Assembly: GCA_035560415.1 (NCBI GenBank)
Contig: DATMZG010000108.1
Coordinates: 1 to 10,865 of the forward strand
Origin: DATMXT01 sp035560415
GTDB lineage: Bacteria; Bacillota; Clostridia; Oscillospirales; Feifaniaceae
Length of the DNA stretch: 10,865 nucleotides
Reading direction: 5' to 3'
In this document: positions 1 through 5,493 of the stretch, piece by piece
How the letters are laid out: each line of letters starts with the position of its first letter
Numbering within the stretch: position 1 is the stretch's first letter
Notes under the pieces: model-generated
Told to the model about the DNA's origin: nothing
Seen by the model: only the letters and a program-made list of their open reading frames with translations
Database searches by the model: none
Made by a program: the position numbers and the translations under genes

Positions 1-8
1 AAATAAGG

Positions 9-69
9 CAAATAATATGCCGCCCGCGAGCGCGAATTCACTTCGCGCGGGAAGGGCACCGATTATTTG
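9..69. other. Imperfect long inverted repeat (stem-loop)
   Basis: The outer arms CAAATAAT (9-16) and ATTATTTG (62-69) are perfectly complementary. Inside them TGCC (18-21) pairs with GGCA (55-58), and GCGCGA (30-35) pairs with TCGCGC (43-48) around a 7-nt loop. The result is a long interrupted hairpin. It has no T-run, so it is not a typical intrinsic terminator. It could be the end of a gene or RNA to the left of the window, or a small repeat element. Function unknown. Confidence 0.4.
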
Positions 70-94
70 GCGAAAAACCCACAGGTTTTTCGCC
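69..94. other. Perfect 11-bp hairpin downstream of pepD
   Basis: GGCGAAAAACC (69-79) and GGTTTTTCGCC (84-94) are exact reverse complements separated by a 4-nt loop. It sits between the pepD terminator and the long stem-loop at 9-69. No U-tract follows on either strand. It could stabilise a pepD mRNA 3' end or be a back-up terminator. Confidence 0.45.
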
Positions 95-98
95 ACTC

Positions 99-127
99 AA
101 AGACGGCGGCCGCAGCCGCCGTCTTTT
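99..127. terminator. Terminator-like hairpin after pepD, possibly bidirectional
   Basis: AAAGACGGCGGC (99-110) and GCCGCCGTCTTT (115-126) form a perfect 12-bp GC-rich stem with a 4-nt loop. It lies 10 nt past the pepD stop codon, which is on the minus strand. T-runs are short on both sides (TTTT on the plus strand, TTT on the minus strand). It fits the end of pepD transcription and could also stop transcripts entering from the left. Confidence 0.65.
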
Positions 128-136
128 ATGTAGGTT

Positions 137-1588
137 CTACGCCTTTCGCTCCCCGAGCCGCTCCAGAACAGTCAGAAACCGCTGCCAGTAGAGCCTTGTC
201 TCATCCAGTAAGAAATACTCGTTTGGCGAGTGGGCATAGTAATAGGGGGAACCGAGGGCCACGACGCAGGCGCCCGGCATGTTGGCGGTGAAAATGCCGC
301 ACTCGAGCGTGCCCTGCGAGATGCCCATCTCGTGCTCGGGGTAGAGCTCACGGATGAGCGCCTTGACGTCGTCCGACATATTATACTCCCAGTGGGGCAG
401 GTCCCGCCCGATGCGGTGGGCGATATCCAAAGCCTCGCAGATGTGCACGACCTTGTCGTAGAGGTAGTATTTCTTGCCCGGCACCGTCGCCCGGATGAGA
501 ATTGTGACAAAGAGCTCTTTTTCTCTTGTCTCGACGACGCCGACGTTGGAGCAGCTCTCCATGGCCCCCTTGAAGTCATGGTTTAGGGAAAAGACGCCGT
601 CGGGCAGCGCGGCCAGCAGCGTCCTCAGCCGGTTTGCGGTGTGGGCGTCAAAGGCCTCCTTCGGCGGGGTGGGGCAGGGCAGGAAGTGGAACGCGATGTC
701 GGGGTCTCTTTTGACCATTTCGCCCTTGATTTCGCCCGCCACCCGGTCGACGACTTTCATGGCGCGGGCCAGCTCCGCCGGGGCAAAGCCGATGACGGCC
801 TTGGCGTTGCGGGCAAAGGCCGAAGACATGCCGGCCCCGCCCTGCATGTCGAGTGTCTGGTACTTGACCTCCTTGTCGAGGGCGATGAGCACGCGGTTTA
901 AGAGAATGATGGCGTTGCCCCGCTCAATCATGGCGTTGGCCCCGGTGTGCCCGCCGATCAGCCCGTCCACCGAGAGGGTGTAGGTGAGCGCGTTCCTGTC
1001 GAGGGCCTCGGTGCCCTTGCGCATGGTCATTTCGACTTCGAGTTCGCCCGAGCCGCAGACGCAGACCGCCCCGGCGTCGAGGTTGATGAGCAGTTTCGCC
1101 GAAAGCTTGTCGTAGGCAAGGCCGAAGGCCCCGCCCATGTCGGTCTCCTCGTCGGTCGTGAAAACCGCCTCAATCGGCGGGTGCTTCAAGCTTTTGTCGG
1201 CTAAGAGCGCCATGATAAAGGCGACGCCGACCCCGTTGTCGGCCCCCAAGGTGGTGCCGGTCGCCATGACCTTGTTGTTGCCGACGACCCGCAGCTTTAA
1301 GGGGTCCTTAGAGAAGTCGTGGGTGACGCCGGGCTCCTTTTCGCAGACCATGTCGAGGTGGGACTGCACGGCGACAGGCGGCGCCCCCTCCATGCCGGGG
1401 GAGGCGGGCTTATAGATGAGCACGTTTTGCCGCCCGTCCTGATAGGTCTCTAAACCGAGTGACCGGCCCACGCCCGCGGCCCAGTCGCTGACCCGTTTTT
1501 GCTCGCCCGGCACGCGCGGAATCTGTGACAGCTCATGGAAGTATTTGAGCACCGCGGCGGGCTCCAACCCTTCAAAAACATAGGACAT
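137..1588 (-). CDS. pepD: Aminoacyl-histidine dipeptidase (PepD, M20 family)
   Basis: Cytosolic dinuclear-zinc peptidase of the M20 family; PepD enzymes split Xaa-His dipeptides such as carnosine and other short peptides. Counting from a possible upstream Met at 1594, metal-ligand and catalytic candidates are H79 and D81 in QSHLDMV, D119 in GADNG, E149 and E150 in TTDEETD, D173 in LDAG, and H455 in YAHSPNEYF. Their spacing closely matches that of characterised Vibrio PepD. The central part with GGHTGANA fits the family's lid domain. Length (483-485 aa) is normal for the family. I choose the ATG at 1588 because the GGGGG ribosome binding site (1596-1600) is 7 nt upstream of it but only 1 nt from the ATG at 1594. 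The gene is divergent from the tRNA cluster, with its own promoter and a terminator-like hairpin. Function assignment is strong; natural substrates are inferred. Confidence 0.93.
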   Translation of the reverse strand: MSYVFEGLEPAAVLKYFHELSQIPRVPGEQKRVSDWAAGVGRSLGLETYQDGRQNVLIYKPASPGMEGAPPVAVQSHLDMVCEKEPGVTHDFSKDPLKLRVVGNNKVMATGTTLGADNGVGVAFIMALLADKSLKHPPIEAVFTTDEETDMGGAFGLAYDKLSAKLLINLDAGAVCVCGSGELEVEMTMRKGTEALDRNALTYTLSVDGLIGGHTGANAMIERGNAIILLNRVLIALDKEVKYQTLDMQGGAGMSSAFARNAKAVIGFAPAELARAMKVVDRVAGEIKGEMVKRDPDIAFHFLPCPTPPKEAFDAHTANRLRTLLAALPDGVFSLNHDFKGAMESCSNVGVVETREKELFVTILIRATVPGKKYYLYDKVVHICEALDIAHRIGRDLPHWEYNMSDDVKALIRELYPEHEMGISQGTLECGIFTANMPGACVVALGSPYYYAHSPNEYFLLDETRLYWQRFLTVLERLGERKA

Positions 1589-1616
1589 TTTCATTCCCCC
1601 TTATGCGCTTTTATTT

Positions 1617-1645
1617 ATTCTATACCGACAAAAGGCAGTTGACAA
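1617..1645 (-). promoter_or_regulatory. Predicted pepD promoter
   Basis: On the minus strand a -35 box TTGTCA (1645-1640) is followed, after exactly 17 nt, by a -10 box TAGAAT (1622-1617). Transcription would start near 1610, about 20 nt before the pepD ATG at 1588. The -35 box lies on the same bases as the -35 box of the plus-strand tRNA promoter. Confidence 0.55.
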
Positions 1646-1667
1646 TAGGGCCGTTTCATGGTATTTT
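1639..1667 (+). promoter_or_regulatory. Predicted promoter of the tRNA cluster
   Basis: A consensus -35 box TTGACA (1639-1644) is followed after 17 nt by the weak -10 box TATTTT (1662-1667). The expected start is near 1674-1676, about 12 nt before tRNA-Gly. No better promoter is seen between pepD and the tRNAs. Confidence 0.55.
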
Positions 1668-1686
1668 ATTATGGCAGTCAAATTAC

Positions 1687-1760
1687 GCAGGTGTTGTTCA
1701 ATGGTAGAACGTCAGCCTTCCAAGCTGAATACGAGGGTTCGATTCCCTTCACCTGCTCCA
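1687..1760 (+). tRNA. tRNA-Gly (anticodon TCC)
   Basis: A 74-nt cloverleaf with a perfect 7-bp acceptor stem (GCAGGTG with CACCTGC), anticodon stem TCAGC/GCTGA, loop CTTCCAA with TCC at 1719-1721, and a T-arm with loop TTCGATT. Discriminator U and an encoded CCA end. It reads GGA and probably GGG codons. First gene of a four-tRNA cluster. Confidence 0.95.
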
Positions 1761-1789
1761 CGAACTGTCAGCCCCGGCAGCGCGAATTT

Positions 1790-1866
1790 GCGCCCGTAGC
1801 TCAGGCGGATAGAGCAACTGCCTTCTAAGCAGTGGGCCAGGGGTTCGAGTCCCTTCGGGCGCGCCA
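1790..1866 (+). tRNA. tRNA-Arg (anticodon TCT)
   Basis: A 77-nt cloverleaf with acceptor stem GCGCCCG/CGGGCGC, anticodon stem ACTGC/GCAGT, loop CTTCTAA with TCT at 1824-1826, and T-loop TTCGAGT. Discriminator G and encoded CCA. It decodes AGA and probably AGG. It starts 29 nt after tRNA-Gly. Confidence 0.95.
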
Positions 1867-1878
1867 TTTGTTTTCCAT

Positions 1879-1956
1879 GGTGGGTATAGCTCAGTTGGTT
1901 AGAGCGCCAGGTTGTGGCCCTGGAGGTCCCCGGTTCGAACCCGGATATCCACCCCA
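1879..1956 (+). tRNA. tRNA-His (anticodon GTG)
   Basis: Acceptor stem GTGGGTA (1880-1886) pairs with TATCCAC (1946-1952). The extra G at 1879 faces C at 1953 and gives the G-1:C73 pair that identifies tRNA-His; CCA is encoded at 1954-1956. Anticodon GTG is at 1914-1916 in a CCAGG/CCTGG stem. The outermost T-stem pair appears to be a C·A mismatch. It starts 12 nt after tRNA-Arg. Confidence 0.95.
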
Positions 1957-1962
1957 AAAGGT

Positions 1963-1990
1963 AAAGGGGATGCCACCGGCATCCCCTTTT
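1963..1990 (+). terminator. Terminator-like hairpin between tRNA-His and tRNA-Gln
   Basis: AAAGGGGATGCC (1963-1974) and GGCATCCCCTTT (1978-1989) form a 12-bp stem with a 3-nt loop, ending in TTTT. tRNA-Gln begins only 10 nt later with no room for its own promoter, so termination here must be partial, or the hairpin serves processing or spacing of the tRNA precursor. Confidence 0.5.
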
Positions 1991-1999
1991 ACAATATGA

Positions 2000-2076
2000 T
2001 GGGCCGTAGCCAAGTCGGTAAGGCACAAGACTTTGACTCTTGCATTCCGCTGGTTCGAGTCCAGCCGGCCCAGCCA
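2000..2076 (+). tRNA. tRNA-Gln (anticodon TTG)
   Basis: A 77-nt cloverleaf with acceptor stem TGGGCCG/CGGCCCA, anticodon stem CAAGA/TCTTG, loop CTTTGAC with TTG at 2033-2035, and a perfect T-stem GCTGG/CCAGC. Discriminator G and encoded CCA. It decodes CAA and probably CAG. Last gene of the cluster; a strong terminator begins directly after it. Confidence 0.95.
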
Positions 2077-2077
2077 G

Positions 2078-2108
2078 AAAAAAGCAGGTCCCGAGACCTG
2101 CTTTTTTT
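2078..2108 (+). terminator. Intrinsic terminator of the tRNA cluster
   Basis: A 13-bp stem made of an A-run plus GCAGGTC (2078-2090) and its complement (2095-2107), with loop CCGA and a run of eight T's. A textbook rho-independent terminator that ends the tRNA transcript 2 nt after tRNA-Gln. Confidence 0.92.
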
Positions 2109-2435
2109 TCACTGCAATTCGCCTTCGGCATGCAAAGGCCGTAACTTTTTTCAAAGAAAAGCCGAAATACACTGTGTCCGGACTCTGCATAAACAGCAAA
2201 AAGTCGCACAATTTGGAGAAAGTTGGGTTTTTTATTCGGTTAGAGGCTACTCACGCAAACAGCCCGTTTTCGGCGGCGCGGGGCGGGGGCAAAGTCATAG
2301 AAATTTAAGAATGATTTATTGTCATCACTTGACAAACCGGACTGAACCGCTCCGAATAAACCCTCAAACGCCACACAAAATTGTGAATAAAGGGTTAATT
2401 CTTTGGAATAGTATGCAAGTTGCCCCCAAAAGTCA
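2109..2435. other. Intergenic region, no gene recognised
   Basis: About 330 nt between the tRNA terminator and the OLE promoter. Open frames crossing it start inside tRNA genes and show no protein family signature. The right half is AT-rich compared with the rest of the window. A TTGACA at 2329-2334 has no convincing -10 box at 17 nt. It may hold upstream control sites for the OLE promoter, but none could be identified. Confidence 0.6.
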
Positions 2436-2464
2436 TTGCATATTATTCTTGCGTTTGGTATAAT
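2436..2464 (+). promoter_or_regulatory. Predicted promoter of the OLE RNA and oapA-recN operon
   Basis: A -35 box TTGCAT (2436-2441), a 17-nt spacer and a perfect -10 box TATAAT (2459-2464). The predicted start is G2471, the exact first base of the terminal helix of the RNA downstream. This is the best promoter match in the window and probably drives the OLE RNA and, by read-through, the genes after it. Confidence 0.8.
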
Positions 2465-2470
2465 CTTTTC

Positions 2471-3070
2471 GGTGGTGCAGTATCCTAGTCAGACACGGCG
2501 GTCACCAGAGCGGGCCTAAAAATCCGTTAAAGGGCATATCGATGAAACTTCTTGTGCTTGCTGCTTGCGCCCAGCTTGGGGTGAGTGCTGGAAGGTAGGC
2601 TTAAGGGCGGCCCTCAATGGCATGAGGCAACGACCCTTTTGCTACGGAGACCTGTTTGCGTGGGCGGGCAGACGGCGGCTATTGCCAATGTACTGCCTAC
2701 GGGACGGGGTGAAACCTGCAAAACGGGCCCTGCGTGGCGCTGTGTGCAGAGTAGCCTGCCTTGCGTGGACGTGTGCGAATAGGGGATCAGACGGGGGAGG
2801 CCCTGGCCGGGTCGAACTCGTTATTGCCCCTTGAAACCGCGGCTGCAAAAGAGGCTAAGGACCGCCCGTGTCTGTCGGGGAAAACTCCTAGGCTGTTAGC
2901 GATAGACAGGACAGGGATTAAAGTGTGTACTAAGTGGCAATCGAGTACCGTTTTCGGCGACGAGGCGGTCCGGACTTCAATGGGAAACCACCCTTACGGC
3001 AACGGAGGGCAGACCGGGGGGAAATCCAACTCGACCTGAAGGCGCAGAATTTACTTGTCCTGTTACCACC
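2471..3070 (+). ncRNA. ole: OLE RNA (ornate, large, extremophilic RNA)
   Basis: A 600-nt stretch without a credible protein. Its two ends pair: GGTGGT (2471-2476) with ACCACC (3065-3070), extended by CAG (2478-2480) with CTG (3060-3062). Other possible helices are AAGGGCG (2603-2609) with CG plus CCCTT (2631-2638) enclosing CCTCA/TGAGG (2612-2616, 2623-2627); GTAGGC (2595-2600) with GCCTAC (2695-2700); CAGACGGG (2788-2795) with 2865-2874, with a 2-nt bulge; TCGAGT (2941-2946) with ACTCGA (3029-3034); and CGGTC (2966-2970) with GACCG (3012-3016). Known OLE RNAs are about 600 nt and lie directly before oapA and dxs, as here. In Bacillus halodurans the RNA sits at the membrane with OapA, plus OapB and OapC encoded elsewhere, and helps survival under alcohol, cold and magnesium stress. 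RNase P RNA and tmRNA do not fit: their hallmark sequences were not seen and the RNA does not end in CCA. The class call rests on synteny, length and structure; a covariance-model search was not run. Confidence 0.85.
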
Positions 3071-3091
3071 TACATTTTTTATTTTAAAGGA
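3071..3091 (+). promoter_or_regulatory. U-rich linker after OLE RNA with oapA ribosome binding site
   Basis: TACATTTTTTATTTT directly follows the 3' strand of the OLE terminal helix, then AAAGGA (3086-3091), a Shine-Dalgarno match. The U-rich stretch after a helix could permit partial termination or be a cleavage site that frees the RNA's 3' end. The binding site is only 2 nt from the GTG at 3094 and 14 nt from the ATG at 3106, so neither spacing is ideal. Confidence 0.4.
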
Positions 3092-3093
3092 TT

Positions 3094-3687
3094 GTGATAT
3101 CGGCAATGCCGGACATACGTCCCGCTTCGCAAAACGGAAAAGACAAGGCTTCCATTGACAAGAGCCCCGGTTCATGGGTCTTTAAAACAGTGGTCATGAC
3201 CCTTGTCATTTCCTTTTCGCTCTCGCTTTTCGCGTCGACGGTTTTGCTTGGCGTCAACATTTACTTAGCGCTTACGCTGCTTCTTTTTTTTGTTTTAATC
3301 AACATCGGGTTTGATATTGTGGGCACAGCGGTCACGGCGGCGATCGGGCCGCCGTTTCATTCCATGGCGGCACGCCGCGTGCCGGGCGCGGCCGAGTCCT
3401 TGTGGCTCATCGGCAACGCCGACAAGGTCGCCAACATCTGCAACGACGTGGTCGGCGACATCTCGGGCATCATTTCGGGCACGGCGACGGCCGTCATCGT
3501 CTCGGCGTTTTTCATGGGCAGCGGGGTTTTGGCCCCCACCTTGATGACGGCTTTTGTCGCGGCGCTCACGGTCGGGGGCAAGGCCTTAGGCAAGGGCTTT
3601 GCCATTCAAAAGAGCAACGACATCGTCTTTTTCGTGGCGCGGGTCATACACGCCTTTAAGCGCGTCTTTGGGATGAACGATAAGTGA
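3094..3687 (+). CDS. oapA: OLE-associated membrane protein OapA
   Basis: A 197-residue integral membrane protein with a polar N-terminal tail (about 1-30). It has strongly hydrophobic segments near residues 32-54 and 55-80, and two more near 123-144 and 146-163, giving about four membrane passes. It ends in a basic tail (HAFKRVF). Between segments 2 and 3 lies a conserved-looking part with DIVGTAV, NADKVANICND and GDISGIISG. Its spacing recalls the DUF21 membrane domain of CNNM/CorC magnesium transport proteins; that resemblance is my inference. In B. halodurans OapA has about four membrane segments and binds OLE RNA. The gene starts just after the RNA and ends 9 nt before dxs, the position expected of OapA. 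The start is uncertain: GTG 3094, or ATG 3106 (193 aa). Its identity rests on context and topology more than on a motif. Confidence 0.82.
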   Translation: MISAMPDIRPASQNGKDKASIDKSPGSWVFKTVVMTLVISFSLSLFASTVLLGVNIYLALTLLLFFVLINIGFDIVGTAVTAAIGPPFHSMAARRVPGAAESLWLIGNADKVANICNDVVGDISGIISGTATAVIVSAFFMGSGVLAPTLMTAFVAALTVGGKALGKGFAIQKSNDIVFFVARVIHAFKRVFGMNDK

Positions 3688-3696
3688 GGTACTGCT

Positions 3697-5493
3697 TTGC
3701 GCATTTTGGATAAAATCGACTCACCAAGCGACGTCAAGGCGCTCACAATGCGCCAGCAAAGAAAACTCTGCGATGAGCTTCGCGGCGAAATCCTCAGCGT
3801 CTGCGCCAAAAACGGGGGGCACCTGTCCTCTAACCTCGGCGCCGTGGAGCTGACGGTCGCCCTCCACCGCACATTCGATTCCCCGGCCGACTGCATCGTT
3901 TTCGACGTCGGCCATCAGTGCTACGCCCACAAGCTGCTGACCGGGCGCAGGGCGGCCTTTTGCGACATTCGCACCGAGGGCGGCCCGTCGGGTTTTCCCC
4001 GCATTGACGAGAGCCCGCACGACGCATTTTGCACCGGCCACAGCAGCACCTCCATTTCGGCCGCCGCCGGCATTGCGGCGGCCAAGCGCCTCATGGGGGA
4101 CCCGTCCTTTACGGTCGCCGTCATCGGCGACGGCTCCATGACGGGCGGCCTCGCCTACGAGGGGCTCAACAACGCCGCCTCCTGCGGGCGTCTCCTCATC
4201 GTCTTGAACGACAACGACATTTCGATTTCCCGCAATGTCGGCTCAGTCGCGAAATACCTCTCCAAAATGACCTCGCGGCCCGGCTATTTCCGGCTGAAAG
4301 ACGCCACCAAAAAGACGGTTCTGGCCCTGCCCGGCGTCGGCAGGCCGCTCTACAGAGGGCTTGCCGCCACCAAAAACTTTGTCAAGGACGCCGTGGTCAA
4401 CAGCAACATGTTTGAGGACTTCGGCTATAAATACTACGGGCCCTTAAACGGCCACGACCTCAAGGTCATGGAGGACGTCTTTAAGCGGGTCAAGGACCGC
4501 GGCGAGGCGGCCATTGTCCACCTCAAGACCATAAAGGGCTACGGCGTAGACTACGCGCAGCGGGACCCCTCTACATACCACGGCGTCCCGCCCTTTGACG
4601 CGAAGACCGGCGCAATTCCCGGTGGCGCCCCGTCCTTTTCCCACATGTTCGGCGAACACCTGACCGACATGGCGGGGCGGGATGCCCGCATTGTCGGCAT
4701 CACGGCCGCCATGCAGCTCGGGGTCGGCCTCTCGCAGTTTGCCGACCGCTTTCCGCAGCGGTATTTCGACGTCGGCATTGCCGAGCAGCACGCCGTCACT
4801 TTCGCGGCGGGGCTGGCCTCCAAGGGCCTGCGGCCCTACTTTGCCGTCTATTCCTCGTTTTTGCAGCGGGCTTACGACCAGCTCGTCCACGACGTCGCCA
4901 TGCCCCGCCTGCCGGTTGTCATCGGCATTGACAGAGCCGGGTTTGTCGGGGACGACGGCGAGACCCATCAGGGCCTTTTTGACGTGTCGTTTTTGTCGGC
5001 AATCCCCGGGTTCACCATCTATTCGCCGGCCGACTTCGCCCACCTCAAAACAGCGATGGACAGAGAGGTGACGGGCCCTGTCGCTATCCGCTATCCGAGA
5101 GGCGGGGAGCGGGCGCTGCCGCAGGGCCGCGAGTGCGGCGACTATACCGTATACGGAGAGGGCGACACCGCCATCATCACATACGGGCGGGTGACGGGGG
5201 AGTGTCTTGACCCCCGCGCCACCGTCATTTCGCTACTCAAAATCAACCCGGTCGACTGGGAAGCCATCGCGGCCAATATCCCCGCGGGCTGCAAGAAAAT
5301 CGCCTTTGTCGAGGAGGGCATGCGGCGGGGCGGCGTCGGCGAGCGGTGCGCGGTTCAGTTTGCGGCCCGGGGACTTCCCCCGGTGCAGGTCATCGCCATT
5401 GACACCTTTGTCAAGCACGCGACGGTCGCCCGGCAGCTGGCCCTTTCGGGGCTGGACGCGCCCTCCATAAAAAAGGCGGTCTGGCATGTCTGA
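3697..5493 (+). CDS. dxs: 1-deoxy-D-xylulose-5-phosphate synthase (DXS)
   Basis: A cytosolic thiamine-diphosphate enzyme that joins pyruvate and glyceraldehyde 3-phosphate, releasing CO2, to make DXP. This is the first step of the MEP isoprenoid pathway and also feeds thiamine and pyridoxal synthesis. Visible motifs: GHLSSNLG (41-48), VGHQCYAHK (71-79), GHSSTS (114-119), the ThDP/metal motif GDGSMTGG (144-151) with NDND (171-174), DVGIAEQH (358-365) with the conserved catalytic Glu at 363, and DRAGFVGDDGETHQG (412-426). At 598 aa it is slightly shorter than the usual 610-640 but has both ThDP-binding domains and the C-terminal domain. The start is TTG at 3697, with GAGGT 6 nt upstream overlapping the oapA stop; the first residues MRILDKIDSP align with the family start. 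It overlaps tlyA by 8 nt. Placement after OLE and oapA is typical of OLE-bearing genomes. Confidence 0.97.
   Translation: MRILDKIDSPSDVKALTMRQQRKLCDELRGEILSVCAKNGGHLSSNLGAVELTVALHRTFDSPADCIVFDVGHQCYAHKLLTGRRAAFCDIRTEGGPSGFPRIDESPHDAFCTGHSSTSISAAAGIAAAKRLMGDPSFTVAVIGDGSMTGGLAYEGLNNAASCGRLLIVLNDNDISISRNVGSVAKYLSKMTSRPGYFRLKDATKKTVLALPGVGRPLYRGLAATKNFVKDAVVNSNMFEDFGYKYYGPLNGHDLKVMEDVFKRVKDRGEAAIVHLKTIKGYGVDYAQRDPSTYHGVPPFDAKTGAIPGGAPSFSHMFGEHLTDMAGRDARIVGITAAMQLGVGLSQFADRFPQRYFDVGIAEQHAVTFAAGLASKGLRPYFAVYSSFLQRAYDQLVHDVAMPRLPVVIGIDRAGFVGDDGETHQGLFDVSFLSAIPGFTIYSPADFAHLKTAMDREVTGPVAIRYPRGGERALPQGRECGDYTVYGEGDTAIITYGRVTGECLDPRATVISLLKINPVDWEAIAANIPAGCKKIAFVEEGMRRGGVGERCAVQFAARGLPPVQVIAIDTFVKHATVARQLALSGLDAPSIKKAVWHV

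Noticed and set aside
2329..2360. Second promoter at TTGACA 2329-2334
   Set aside because: No good -10 box occurs at 16-18 nt; the promoter at 2436-2464 is far better and matches the RNA 5' end.
2385..2402. Possible ARG box (TGAAT ... TTAATTC) upstream of OLE
   Set aside because: The half-sites are too far apart and imperfect compared with the ArgR consensus spacing.
1912..2463. 183-residue open frame across tRNA-His, tRNA-Gln and the spacer
   Set aside because: It begins in a tRNA, crosses two hairpins and a strong terminator, and its protein shows no recognisable features.
2565..2834. Open frames inside the OLE RNA (89, 65 and 68 residues)
   Set aside because: Compositions are Arg/Gly/Cys-rich with no family features, no matching ribosome binding site, and the region shows long-range RNA pairing instead.
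2471..3070. RNase P RNA or tmRNA as the identity of the large RNA
   Set aside because: Their hallmark conserved sequences were not seen, the RNA does not end in CCA, and the flanking oapA-dxs genes point to OLE.
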